DNA from: Prauserella shujinwangii
Lineage (GTDB): Bacteria; Actinomycetota; Actinomycetes; Mycobacteriales; Pseudonocardiaceae
Assembly (NCBI RefSeq): GCF_003001955.1
Contig: NZ_PVNH01000007.1
Location: forward strand, 124,001 to 188,000
Reading direction: 5' to 3'
DNA length: 64,000 nt
Both the position numbers and the translations under genes were made by a program. Position 1 is the first letter of the stretch. Every line of letters starts with the position of its first letter. Shown here piece after piece: positions 17,104 to 28,267 of this stretch. The notes below the pieces were generated by a model. It was not told where the DNA came from and ran no database searches. It worked only from the letters and a program-made list of their open reading frames with translations.

Positions 17104-17309
17104 GAGTTCTGCGTTCCGGACGTCGATTTCTGCGTTCGGGGCGCCGAGTGCCGCATTCCGGAACGCGAGTGCCGCGTTCCGGCCGGTGAATTCCGCATTC
17201 GGTCTTCGTGGTGACCGGTACGGCATCCTCCGGGAATGCGGAACTCGCGTTTCCGAACGGGGGACTCGCGGCCTGGAATGCAGAACTCGCGGTTCTGGGC
17301 GGGGGGCTC
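17104..17309. repeat. Converging array of 21-bp units (GAGTTCYGCRTTCCGG type), array 2
   Basis: Five direct units start at 17104, 17125, 17146, 17167 and 17188, with consensus GAGTTCYGCRTTCCGG. Four inverted units (GGAATGCRGAACTC type, two of them degenerate) end at 17246, 17267, 17288 and 17309. Spacing is exactly 21 bp in both halves. Four direct/inverted pairs sum to the same coordinate (34413), so they fit one hairpin register. The unit sequence differs from arrays 1 and 3, but the architecture is the same, again directly after a stop codon. Read as codons, the first half would encode a seven-residue repeat of SAAFRNA type; I treat that as a by-product. Confidence 0.85.
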
Positions 17310-17457
17310 GCGGGGCGCGGCGACGGGGGCCCGGCCAGGCGCTGCGGGGGTGCCGCGGGGCACTGTCGGCGCCGGGATCGCGAGGGTTGCCCGCGAGGCA
17401 CCCGGGGTACCCGGTCGGGCACCGGGGGTGGCTTTTGCCGGGTTTGTTGATCGATGC

Positions 17458-17469
17458 GCAACGCGTTGC
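17458..17469. promoter_or_regulatory. Perfect 12-bp palindrome, LacI-operator-like
   Basis: GCAACGCGTTGC is a perfect palindrome in the non-coding stretch upstream of the betaine operon. Its AACGCGTT core resembles operators of LacI-family regulators, and the region around it (gataacgctacg) is less GC-rich than the flanks. No LacI-type gene lies in the window. It is about 310 bp upstream of the promoter candidate at 17780, so a role in operon control is only a guess. Confidence 0.3.
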
Positions 17470-17779
17470 TGATAACGCTACGAACTCGACTGGGCGTGTC
17501 GCCGTCAGGCCGGTGGACTAGTAAAGCTGTGAAAGTGGCACCCAGGGCAACCTTGAGTGGTACTGACTGCTCCATACGAGTGAGATCGTCGTCATGGCCG
17601 GTGAAGCGTCGGTAGAGCTGTCAAGAGCCGGTGAAGGATTGGCCGGAACAGCGCGACTACCACGCGGTATACCGTCTTCAGGGTCGCTCCGGAGGGCTGT
17701 GCGCGGTGCGCTCAGGAGTGCGGATCGCGAGCGCCGGAGTTATACAACGGGTGAAACCGCACGTCACGCCATCGACCCA

Positions 17780-17809
17780 TTGATTGGTTCCGCCCGGGCT
17801 CAATAGATT
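17780..17809 (+). promoter_or_regulatory. Candidate promoter of the betaine/methyl-cycle operon
   Basis: TTGATT (17780-17785) and TAGATT (17804-17809) are separated by 18 bp and match -35 and -10 consensus elements well for this GC-rich DNA. A start near 17816 would leave a leader of about 320 nt before the first ATG at 18137. The nearby repeat gattggttc/gattggctc overlaps the element. This is pattern matching only; other promoters are possible. Confidence 0.3.
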
Positions 17810-18136
17810 GGCTCAAGGCGCTTCGCCGGGATCAACGTGGATGCCCGCAGCGGGGTGCCGAGTCGGGGTGAATTGGGTCGAGGGGCGCACGCGCGGCGCC
17901 CTCGGCGGAGGCTGCGCGCGAACGGCGCTGCGGCCGCGGAATTTCCACCGGCTGCGGACCGTGTGGCCGCGCGCGTCCGCGTGACTTTTTCCGGCTGATT
18001 GGCGGCGGTGCGCCGCGCGCCTTTTCGCGGGTGAGGAGGAAACCGAACAGTGCCGTGAATGCCGTGCCGAGGTGAGGGAACGCGCCACGCGTTCCGCGAC
18101 TGACTGTGTATCCGGCCGCACGTGGAGGGAAACGCA
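17810..18136 (+). other. Long leader region before the betaine operon
   Basis: About 330 bp without a convincing gene. It is very GC-rich with several self-complementary stretches (for example around gcgcacgcgcggcgcc at 17885). I looked for SAM, SAH and cobalamin riboswitch core sequences and did not recognise one. The segment ends with GGAGGGAAACGCA directly before the ATG, a strong ribosome-binding site. Confidence 0.35.
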
Positions 18137-19840
18137 ATGAACGAATCAACGCCCGGCCAGACGGACGTTCGACCGGCCGGAACGGCCGATACCGACGAAA
18201 TCCAGGCGCACCCGGCGCAGAAGTTCGGAGAGGACCCGCTGCAGGTCCGGGACACGGACCACTACACCAACGAGTACGTCAAGGGTTTCGTCGAGAAGTG
18301 GGACGACCTGATCGACTGGAGGAAGCGCTACGAGAGCGAGGGCAGCTTCTTCACTGACCTGCTCAAGTCCCGCGGCGTGAAGTCCGTTCTGGACGTGGCG
18401 ACCGGCACCGGTTTCCACTCGGTGCGGCTGATCGAGGAGGGTTTCGACACCACCAGCGTCGACGGCAGCCCGGAGATGCTGGCCAAGGCGTTCGAGAACG
18501 GGATGAGCTACGGCGGGCACGTGCTGCGCGTGGTGCACGCGGACTGGCGCTGGCTCAGCCGGGACGTGCACGAGAAGTTCGACGCGGTGATCTGCCTCGG
18601 CAACTCGTTCACGCACCTGTTCTCCGAGCGGGACCGGCGCAAGGCGCTCGCCGAGTTCTACTCCGTGCTCAAGCACGACGGCATCCTGATCCTGGACCAG
18701 CGCAACTACGACTCGATCCTGGACAACGGGTTCTCGAGCAAGCACAGCTACTACTACTGCGGTGAGGAAGTGGTGGCCGAGCCGGAGTACGTCGACGACG
18801 GGCTCGCGCGCTTCCGGTACAGCTTCCCCGACAAGTCGCAGTACCACCTCAACATGTTCCCGCTGCGGAAGGACTACGTCCGGCGGCTGCTGCGGGAAGT
18901 CGGCTTCCAGCGGGTCGAGACCTACGGTGACTTCCAGGAGACCTTCGCCGTCGACGAGCCGGACTTCCTCATCCACGTCGCGGAGAAGGACTACGTGAAG
19001 ACCACCGACGACCGGCTCAACTACTCCGCCGCGGTCAACGTGGCGCGGGACTACTACAACTCGAACGACGCCGACAACTTCTACTTCACCATCTGGGGCG
19101 GCGAGGACATCCACGTCGGCCTCTACGAGACGCCGGACGAGCCGATCGCCCCGGCCAGCGTCCGTACCGTGGAGCGGATGGCGGGCAAGCTGTCGCTGAC
19201 CGAGCACAAGCACGTGCTGGACCTCGGGGCCGGCTACGGTGGTGCGGCCAGGTACCTCGCACGGACCTACGGCTGCCGGGTCACCTGCCTCAACCTGAGC
19301 GAGGTGGAGAACGACCGCAACCGCCGGTACAACGAGGAACAGGGTCTGGACCACCTCATCGACGTCGTCGACGGCTCCTTCGAGGACCTGCCCTTCGAGG
19401 ACAACCACTTCGACGTCATCTGGTCGCAGGACGCCATGCTGCACAGCGGTGACCGCCTGCGGGTGCTGCAGGAGGCCACCCGCGTGCTCAAGGCGGGCGG
19501 CGAGTTCGTGTTCACCGACCCGATGGCGTCGGACACCTGCGAGAAGGCAGCGCTGCGGCCGATCCTGGACCGGCTGCACCTGGACACGATGGGCTCGCCC
19601 GCGTTCTACCAGCGTGAGCTGAGCAGGCTCGGCCTGCGCGACATCACGTTCGAGGACCACACGCCGCAGCTGGCGACGCACTACGGCCGGGTGCTGCAGG
19701 AGACCCAGCGGCGCGAGGCCGACATCGCCGAGAAGGTGAGCCAGGAGTACCTCACCCGGATGAAGAAGGGCCTGCAGCACTGGGTCGACGGCGGCCACGC
19801 GGGGAACCTCGCGTGGGGCATCTTCCACGCGCGTTCCTGA
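18137..19840 (+). CDS. Fused glycine/sarcosine/dimethylglycine N-methyltransferase (glycine betaine synthesis)
   Basis: A 567-residue cytoplasmic protein made of two methyltransferases in tandem, the architecture known from the halophile Actinopolyspora halophila. The N-terminal half (1-280) is the glycine/sarcosine enzyme, with SAM motif I VLDVATGTGFHS near residue 85 and AVICLGNSFTHLF. The C-terminal half (about 290-567) is the sarcosine/dimethylglycine enzyme, with VLDLGAGYGGAARYLA near residue 360 and IWSQDAMLHSGDR. Together they turn glycine into betaine with three SAM, releasing three S-adenosylhomocysteine. A strong ribosome-binding site GGAGGG precedes ATG 18137. It leads an operon that regenerates SAM, which strongly supports the role. 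The expected function is osmoprotection. Confidence 0.93.
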   Translation: MNESTPGQTDVRPAGTADTDEIQAHPAQKFGEDPLQVRDTDHYTNEYVKGFVEKWDDLIDWRKRYESEGSFFTDLLKSRGVKSVLDVATGTGFHSVRLIEEGFDTTSVDGSPEMLAKAFENGMSYGGHVLRVVHADWRWLSRDVHEKFDAVICLGNSFTHLFSERDRRKALAEFYSVLKHDGILILDQRNYDSILDNGFSSKHSYYYCGEEVVAEPEYVDDGLARFRYSFPDKSQYHLNMFPLRKDYVRRLLREVGFQRVETYGDFQETFAVDEPDFLIHVAEKDYVKTTDDRLNYSAAVNVARDYYNSNDADNFYFTIWGGEDIHVGLYETPDEPIAPASVRTVERMAGKLSLTEHKHVLDLGAGYGGAARYLARTYGCRVTCLNLSEVENDRNRRYNEEQGLDHLIDVVDGSFEDLPFEDNHFDVIWSQDAMLHSGDRLRVLQEATRVLKAGGEFVFTDPMASDTCEKAALRPILDRLHLDTMGSPAFYQRELSRLGLRDITFEDHTPQLATHYGRVLQETQRREADIAEKVSQEYLTRMKKGLQHWVDGGHAGNLAWGIFHARS

Positions 19841-19903
19841 TGGCGTCCGGCACACCGGCCGCGCACACCGAAACCGACATCACCGAGGAGAGAAGGCGGA
19901 ACT

Positions 19904-21103
<1,200 letters not shown>

Positions 21104-21108
21104 CCCGC

Positions 21109-21167
21109 CGTCGTGGGCAGGGGGCCGGGGTTCGCCCGGTGGAGAGCCCGGTTCCCTGCCCACGACG
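21109..21167 (+). promoter_or_regulatory. Hairpin in the metK-adoK gap
   Basis: CGTCGTGGGCAGGG (21109-21122) pairs perfectly with CCCTGCCCACGACG (21154-21167); the 31-nt loop has additional pairing potential (ggccggg/cccgg). It is inside an operon, with no T-run after it, so it could be a partial terminator or an mRNA-stability element that sets the ratio of metK to downstream expression. A terminator followed by a new promoter for adoK is the alternative. Confidence 0.5.
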
Positions 21168-21203
21168 CCCGGCCGACCCCTACGACACGAGGAGTGTGCC
21201 CGA

Positions 21204-22181
21204 ATGCGCATCGCGGTGACCGGCTCGATCGCCACCGACCACCTGATGGTCTTCCCCGGCAAGTTCGCCGACCAGTTCGTGGCCGACCAGCTGGAGAAGG
21301 TGTCCCTGTCCTTCCTGGTCGACCAGCTCGACATCCGCAGGGGAGGTGTCGCCGCGAACATCTCCTTCGGCCTGGGCTGCCTCGGTATGACGCCGATCCT
21401 GGTCGGCGCGGTCGGCACCGACTTCGACGACTACCGCGCCTGGCTGGAGCGCCACGGCGTCGACACGAAGTCCGTGCACGTGTCGCAGGACAAGCACACG
21501 TCGCGGTTCCTGTGCACCACCGACGAGACGCAGGCCCAGATCGCGTCGTTCTACGCGGGCGCGATGGAGGAGGCCCGCAACATCGAGCTGCAGGCCGTGG
21601 CCGACCGGGTCGGCGGACTCGACCTCGTCGTGGTGGCGCCCAACGACCCCGTCGCCATGGTGCGGCACACCGAGGAGTGCCGCGACCGCGGCTTCCCGTT
21701 CGCCGCCGACCCGTCGCAGCAGCTGGCCCGGATGGAGGGGCCGGACGTGCGCAAGCTGATCGACGGGGCGAAGTACCTGTTCACCAACGAGTACGAGACC
21801 TCGCTGCTGCTGCGGGTCACCGGCTGGACGGCGGACGAGGTCCGCTCCAAGGTCGACCACTGGATCATGACCCACGGGCCGGACGGCGTGCGGATCGAGG
21901 CCGAGGGCGAGGAGCCGGTCTCCGTCCCGGCGCTGCCCGTGCAGAACGAGGCCGACCCGACCGGCGTCGGCGACGCCTTCCGCGCCGGGTTCCTCTGGGG
22001 CGTGCACGCGAAGCTGAGCAAGGAGCGCGCGGCGCAGGTCGGCTGCACGCTGGCGACGATCGTCCTGGAGACGGTCGGTACCCAGGAGTACACGCTCGAC
22101 CGCGCGGAGTTCTCCGAGCGCATCGCGAAGACCTACGGTAACGACGCCGCGGCCGAGATCGAATCCAAGTTGCGCGTGTGA
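21204..22181 (+). CDS. adoK: Adenosine kinase (PfkB family, mycobacterial type)
   Basis: A 325-residue PfkB kinase closely patterned on mycobacterial adenosine kinase: it starts IAVTGSIATDHLMVFPGKF, and has KVSLSFLVDQLDIRRGGVAA, ASFYAGAMEEARNIEL, FAADPSQQLARM, YLFTNEYETSLLL and DPTGVGDAFRAGFLWG (catalytic Asp). It phosphorylates adenosine to AMP. In this operon adenosine comes from AhcY, whose equilibrium favours S-adenosylhomocysteine, so removal of adenosine pulls the cycle forward. GAGGAG lies 9 nt before ATG 21204. The metH gene begins 26 bp after the stop. It differs from the ribokinase-like PfkB at 2709, which has the G-G-K-G-x-N-Q loop. Confidence 0.92.
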   Translation: MRIAVTGSIATDHLMVFPGKFADQFVADQLEKVSLSFLVDQLDIRRGGVAANISFGLGCLGMTPILVGAVGTDFDDYRAWLERHGVDTKSVHVSQDKHTSRFLCTTDETQAQIASFYAGAMEEARNIELQAVADRVGGLDLVVVAPNDPVAMVRHTEECRDRGFPFAADPSQQLARMEGPDVRKLIDGAKYLFTNEYETSLLLRVTGWTADEVRSKVDHWIMTHGPDGVRIEAEGEEPVSVPALPVQNEADPTGVGDAFRAGFLWGVHAKLSKERAAQVGCTLATIVLETVGTQEYTLDRAEFSERIAKTYGNDAAAEIESKLRV

Positions 22182-22207
22182 GCGCGGCCGGGGAGGTAGG
22201 TAGATCC

Positions 22208-25200
22208 GTGGACAGCTCGTTCCTCACCGAACTCGAACGCCGGGTTCTCGTGGCCGACGGCGGGATGGGCACCGCGCTGCAGGCCCACGACCTCACGCTG
22301 GACGACTTCGCCCAGCTCGAGGGCTGCAACGAGATCCTCAACGACACCCGCCCCGACGTGGTGAGCTCGGTGTACCGGGGTTTCCTCGAGGCGGGCTCCG
22401 ACGCGATCGAGACCAACACGTTCGGGACCAACCTCGCCAACCTCGGCGAGTACGGGATCGCCGACCGCATCCGGGAGCTGGCGGAGAAGGGCGCCGCACT
22501 GGCCCGGCAGTGCGCGGACGAATACTCCACTTCGGACAAGCCACGGTTCGTGCTCGGCTCGGTCGGGCCCGGCACCAAGCTGCCGACGCTCGGCCACGCG
22601 CCGTACGCGGAGCTGCGGGATGCCTACGTCGAGAACGTGCTCGGCCTGCTCGACGGCGGCATCGACGCGGTGCTGGTCGAGACCTCGCAGGACCTGCTGC
22701 AGACCAAGGCCGCGATCGTCGCCGCCAAGCGGGCGATGGAGCAGGCCGGGCGGCGGGTGCCGATCATCGCGCAGGTGACCGTCGAGCAGACCGGCACGAT
22801 GCTGGTGGGCTCGGAGATCGGCGCGGCACTGACGGCGCTGGAGCCGCTCGGCATCGACATGATCGGCATGAACTGCGCGACCGGTCCCGCGGAGATGAGC
22901 GAGCACCTGCGGGTGCTCGCCCAGCACGCGCGGGTGCCGATCTCGGTCATGCCGAACGCGGGCCTGCCCGAGCTGGGCCCGAACGGGGCGGTCTACCCGC
23001 TGCGGCCGGACGAGCTGGCCGAGGCGCTCACCGGGTTCGTCACCGACTTCGGCGCGCGCCTCGTCGGCGGCTGCTGCGGCACGACGGGCGAGCACGTCCG
23101 CGCGGTGTGCGAGGCGGTCTCCGAACTGGAGCCGAGGCCACGTACGCCGGAGATCGTGCCCTCGGTGTCGTCGGTGTACCAGGCCGTGCCGTTCGAGCAG
23201 GACGCCTCGATCCTCAACGTCGGCGAGCGCACCAACGCCAACGGCTCGAAGGCGTTCCGGGAGGCGATGCTCGAGGGCCGCTACGAGGACTGCGTGGAGA
23301 TCGCCAAGGCGCAGACCCGTGAGGGTGCGCACATGCTCGACCTGTGCGTGGACTACGTGGGCCGCGACGGCACGCACGACATGCGGGAACTGGCCTCCCG
23401 GCTGGCGACCGCCTCCACGTTGCCGATCATGGTGGACTCCACCGAACCCGAGGTGATCGAGGCCGGGCTGGAGCACCTCGGCGGCCGGTGCGCGATCAAC
23501 TCGGTGAACTACGAGGACGGCACCGAGCCCGGCGGGCGGTACGACCGGGTCATGCGCATGGCCGTGGAGCACGGTGCGACCGTGGTGGTCACGTGCATCG
23601 ACGAGGAGGGCCAGGCGCGCACGGCGGACTGGAAGCTCCGCGTCGCCGAGCGGGCCATCGAGGACCTCACCACCAACTGGGGTCTCGAGAAGTCGGCGAT
23701 CATCATCGACTGCCTCGTCTTCCCGATCACGACGGGGCAGGAGGAGGTCCGCAAGGACGCCATCGAGACGATCAACGCGATCCGGGAGCTGAAGCGCAGG
23801 CACCCGGACGTGCAGACCACCCTCGGTCTGTCCAATGTGTCCTTCGGGCTCAACCCGGCGGCGCGGCAGGTGCTCAACTCGGTGTTCCTGCACGAGTGCC
23901 GGGAGGCCGGGCTCGACTCCGCGATCGTCAACTCGTCGAAGATCCTGCCGATGAACAAGATCGACGACGAGGCGCGGGAGGTCGCGCTCGACCTGGTCTA
24001 CGACCGGCGCAGGGCGGAGTCCGACGACGAGGAGGGCTACGACCCGCTGCAGAAGCTGATGTCGCTGTTCGAGGGCAAGACCGCGTCCTCGAGCCGGGCG
24101 TCGCGGGCCGAGGAGCTGGCGAAGCTGCCGCTGTTCGAGCGGCTGGAGAAGCGCATCGTGGAGGGTGAGGTCAACGGGCTCGAAGCCGACCTCGAGGACG
24201 CGATGCGGGAGAAGGACCCGCTGGCGATCATCAACGAGAACCTGCTCGCCGGGATGAAGGTCGTCGGCGACCTGTTCGGCTCCGGTCAGATGCAGCTGCC
24301 GTTCGTGCTGCAGTCGGCCGAGGTGATGAAGACAGCGGTGGCCTACCTCGAACCGCACATGGAGAAGCAGGAGGACGGCGGCAAGGGCAGGCTGCTGCTG
24401 GCCACCGTCAAGGGTGACGTCCACGACATCGGCAAGAACCTCGTCGACATCATCGTGTCCAACAACGGCTACGAGGTGGTGAACATCGGCATCAAACAGC
24501 CGATCAACGCCATCCTGGAGGCCGCCGAGGAACACAAGGTCGACGCCATCGGCATGTCCGGCCTGCTGGTGAAGTCCACCGTCATCATGAAGGAGAACCT
24601 GCAGGAGATGAACTCCCGCGGGGTGGCGGAGAAGTACCCGGTGCTGCTCGGCGGCGCCGCCCTCACCCGGACGTTCGTCGAGAACGATCTCGACGAGGTG
24701 TACGAGGGCGACGTCCGCTACGCCAAGGACGCCTTCGAGGGCCTGCACCTGATGGACCGCCTGATGGCGATCAAGCGGGGCGACGCCCCTGAGGAGGACG
24801 AGGCGGAGCGGGCCAAGAAGGCCGAGCGCAAGGCCCGCCGGGAACGGTCGCTGCGCATCGCCGAGAAGCGCAAGGCCGAGCAGGGCGACGAGCCCTCACT
24901 CGACGACACCACCAGGTCCGATGTGGACCCCAACGTCCCGGTGCCCACGCCGTCGTTCTGGGGCTCGAAGGTGGTCAAGGGCGTCGCCGTCGCCGACTAC
25001 CTCTCGCTGCTCGACGAGCGGGCGACGTTCTTCGGGCAGTGGGGCCTGCGCGGCGCCAAGCGCGGCGAGGGTCCGTCGTACGAGGAGCTGGTGGAGACCG
25101 AGGGCAGGCCACGCCTGCGCGCGTGGGTCGACGAGCTGTCCACGGCCGGCATCCTGCAGCACGCCGCGCTGGTGTACGGCTACTTCCCCTGCTACTCGGA

Positions 25201-25774
25201 CGGCAATGACCTGGTCGTCCTCGACAAGGACGAGCCGGACGCGCCCGAGCGGCTGCGGTTCAGCTTCCCCCGCCAGCGGCGGGACCGGCGGCTGTGCCTC
25301 GCCGACTTCTACCGGTCGAGGGAGAAGGCCGAGGAGACCGGCCAGGTCGACGTGCTGCCGCTGCAGCTGGTCACGATGGGGCAGCCGATCGCCGACTTCG
25401 CGAACGAGCTGTTCGCGAAGGACGCCTACCGGGACTACCTGGAGGTGCACGGCCTCGGCGTGCAGCTGACCGAGGCGCTGGCCGAGTACTGGCACCGGCG
25501 CATCCGGGAGGAGCTGCGGTTCTCCTCGGGCGCGGCGGTGGCCGAGGAGGACCCCGAGGACGTGCAGCAGTTCTTCAAGCTCGGCTACCGCGGCGCGCGG
25601 TTCTCGCTGGGCTACGGCGCCTGCCCGGACCTGGAGGACCGGGCCAAGATCGTCGAGCTGCTCGAGGCCGAGCGGATCGGCGTGGAGCTCTCCGAGGAGT
25701 TCCAGCTGCACCCGGAACAGTCGACCGACGCGATTGTCGCCCACCACCCCGAAGCGAAGTACTTCAACACCTGA
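22208..25774 (+). CDS. metH: Cobalamin-dependent methionine synthase
   Basis: About 1188 residues, full length. Order: homocysteine domain (1-310; VADGGMGTALQAHDL, zinc ligands in GMNCATGP and GGCCGTTGEH), pterin domain (about 330-610; NVGERTNANGSKAF, VDSTEPEVIEAGLEHLGGRC), B12 cap and binding domain (about 615-870; VKGDVHDIGKNLVDIIVSNN with the cobalt-ligating histidine) and the reactivation domain (about 900-1188; RLCLADFYRS, FSLGYGACPDLEDR). A charged linker lies near residue 860-900. It remethylates homocysteine using methyl-tetrahydrofolate. I prefer GTG 22208 because GGGGAGG precedes it; a GTG at 22178 overlapping the adoK stop is possible. Cobalamin is needed, but no cobalamin riboswitch was seen. 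Confidence 0.96.
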   Translation: MDSSFLTELERRVLVADGGMGTALQAHDLTLDDFAQLEGCNEILNDTRPDVVSSVYRGFLEAGSDAIETNTFGTNLANLGEYGIADRIRELAEKGAALARQCADEYSTSDKPRFVLGSVGPGTKLPTLGHAPYAELRDAYVENVLGLLDGGIDAVLVETSQDLLQTKAAIVAAKRAMEQAGRRVPIIAQVTVEQTGTMLVGSEIGAALTALEPLGIDMIGMNCATGPAEMSEHLRVLAQHARVPISVMPNAGLPELGPNGAVYPLRPDELAEALTGFVTDFGARLVGGCCGTTGEHVRAVCEAVSELEPRPRTPEIVPSVSSVYQAVPFEQDASILNVGERTNANGSKAFREAMLEGRYEDCVEIAKAQTREGAHMLDLCVDYVGRDGTHDMRELASRLATASTLPIMVDSTEPEVIEAGLEHLGGRCAINSVNYEDGTEPGGRYDRVMRMAVEHGATVVVTCIDEEGQARTADWKLRVAERAIEDLTTNWGLEKSAIIIDCLVFPITTGQEEVRKDAIETINAIRELKRRHPDVQTTLGLSNVSFGLNPAARQVLNSVFLHECREAGLDSAIVNSSKILPMNKIDDEAREVALDLVYDRRRAESDDEEGYDPLQKLMSLFEGKTASSSRASRAEELAKLPLFERLEKRIVEGEVNGLEADLEDAMREKDPLAIINENLLAGMKVVGDLFGSGQMQLPFVLQSAEVMKTAVAYLEPHMEKQEDGGKGRLLLATVKGDVHDIGKNLVDIIVSNNGYEVVNIGIKQPINAILEAAEEHKVDAIGMSGLLVKSTVIMKENLQEMNSRGVAEKYPVLLGGAALTRTFVENDLDEVYEGDVRYAKDAFEGLHLMDRLMAIKRGDAPEEDEAERAKKAERKARRERSLRIAEKRKAEQGDEPSLDDTTRSDVDPNVPVPTPSFWGSKVVKGVAVADYLSLLDERATFFGQWGLRGAKRGEGPSYEELVETEGRPRLRAWVDELSTAGILQHAALVYGYFPCYSDGNDLVVLDKDEPDAPERLRFSFPRQRRDRRLCLADFYRSREKAEETGQVDVLPLQLVTMGQPIADFANELFAKDAYRDYLEVHGLGVQLTEALAEYWHRRIREELRFSSGAAVAEEDPEDVQQFFKLGYRGARFSLGYGACPDLEDRAKIVELLEAERIGVELSEEFQLHPEQSTDAIVAHHPEAKYFNT

Positions 25775-25819
25775 CCGAAGCGCGTCGCGGGGCACAACCC
25801 CACAACACGAAAGGAAACC

Positions 25820-27277
<1,458 letters not shown>

Positions 27278-27288
27278 GTCCTCGTCGC

Positions 27289-27327
27289 GCCGGTGCCCCG
27301 CGCCCTGCGCGGATGCGGGGCACCGGC
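27289..27327 (+). promoter_or_regulatory. Hairpin in the ahcY-metF gap
   Basis: GCCGGTGCCCCGC (27289-27301) pairs perfectly with GCGGGGCACCGGC (27315-27327) around a 13-nt loop, 11 bp after the ahcY stop and 39 bp before metF. With the metK-adoK hairpin it gives the operon two internal stem-loops. It may be a partial terminator or a 3'-end stabiliser. Confidence 0.5.
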
Positions 27328-27366
27328 CCAGCCGGTCGGTGACCGCGGAGACAGCGAGAAGGAGCC

Positions 27367-28257
27367 ATGAACACCATCGCACTCGAGCTCGTTCCACCGG
27401 ACCTCGACGGCGGCCGGGAGAAGGCCGTCGACATCAGCCGCAAGGTGGTCGAGCACAGCAAGGCCAGCGGTATGACCGACCAGATCAAGCACCTGCTGAT
27501 CCCCGGCATGATCGCCGAGGACGAGGACCGGCCGGTCGAGATGAAGCCGAAGATGGACACGCTCGACTTCTGGCGGGTCGTGCGGCCGGAGATCGGCGAC
27601 GTGCGCGGCCTGTGCACGCAGGTCACGGCGTTCCACGACAAGGAGCAGCTGACCGGGCGACTGCGGTCACTCCGTGAGTCCGGAATGGACGGTGTCGCGT
27701 TCGTCGGCGTGCCGCGCACGATGAGCGACGGCGAGGGGCCCGGCATGGCGCCCACCGACGCGCTCGCCGAGTTCGGCGACATCGTGGAGAACCGCGGCGT
27801 GATCCTGATCCCGACCCGGGAGGGGGAGCAGGGGCGGTTCGGGTTCAAATGCGACCGCGGCGCCACGTTCGCCATGACCCAGCTGCTGTTCTCCGACGCG
27901 ATCGTCGAGTTCCTGCGGGGCTTCGCCGCGCACAGCTCGCACCGGCCGGAGATCCTGCTCTCGTTCGGGTTCGTGCCCAGCGCGGAGAGCCGGGTCCGGC
28001 TCATCGACTGGCTGATCCAGGACCACGGCAACGACGTGGTGAAGCAGGAGCAGGAGTTCGTCGCCAAGCTCGCCGAGCTGCCGTTCGAGCAGCGCAAGCG
28101 CGAGCTGGTGGAGCTGTACCGGCGCGTGATCGACGGTGTCGGCGAGCTGGGCTTCCCGCTGAGCATCCACCTGGAGGCCCCGTACGGCCCGGTGAAGCCC
28201 GCCTTCGAGACCTTCGCCGCCATGCTCGACCACTGGTCCCCGCTGACCGCGGCGTGA
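27367..28257 (+). CDS. metF: Methylenetetrahydrofolate reductase-like protein (divergent MetF)
   Basis: A 296-residue protein with the overall length and TIM-barrel pattern of MetF. It opens with ALELVPPDLDGG, the divergent form of the FEFFPPK start, and continues with LRSLRESGMDGVAFVGVPRT, VILIPTREGEQGRFGFKCDR, GATFAMTQLLFSDAIVEFLR and LSFGFVPSAESRVRLIDWLI. Classical motifs such as TCRDRN and the FAD contacts are not obvious, so it belongs to the divergent actinobacterial group. Context supports the assignment: it is the last gene of the operon and would supply methyl-tetrahydrofolate to MetH. AAGGAGCC precedes ATG 27367. Cofactor and electron donor need testing. Confidence 0.75.
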   Translation: MNTIALELVPPDLDGGREKAVDISRKVVEHSKASGMTDQIKHLLIPGMIAEDEDRPVEMKPKMDTLDFWRVVRPEIGDVRGLCTQVTAFHDKEQLTGRLRSLRESGMDGVAFVGVPRTMSDGEGPGMAPTDALAEFGDIVENRGVILIPTREGEQGRFGFKCDRGATFAMTQLLFSDAIVEFLRGFAAHSSHRPEILLSFGFVPSAESRVRLIDWLIQDHGNDVVKQEQEFVAKLAELPFEQRKRELVELYRRVIDGVGELGFPLSIHLEAPYGPVKPAFETFAAMLDHWSPLTAA

Positions 28258-28267
28258 CGATTCGGAC

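Noticed and set aside
17594-17806. Small open frame upstream of the betaine operon
   Set aside because: No ribosome-binding site, poor codon bias and overlap with the promoter candidate.
17083-18136. SAM or SAH riboswitch before the betaine operon
   Set aside because: I searched by eye for the conserved core sequences of known SAM and SAH riboswitches and found no convincing match. A covariance-model search would be decisive.
22133-24748. Long open frame antisense to metH (and similar ones over ahcY, the ThuA gene and the Ig-repeat gene)
   Set aside because: Very GC-rich genes create long open frames on the other strand. The antisense translations are rich in R, H, G, V and L with no domain pattern, whereas the sense frames carry full conserved families.
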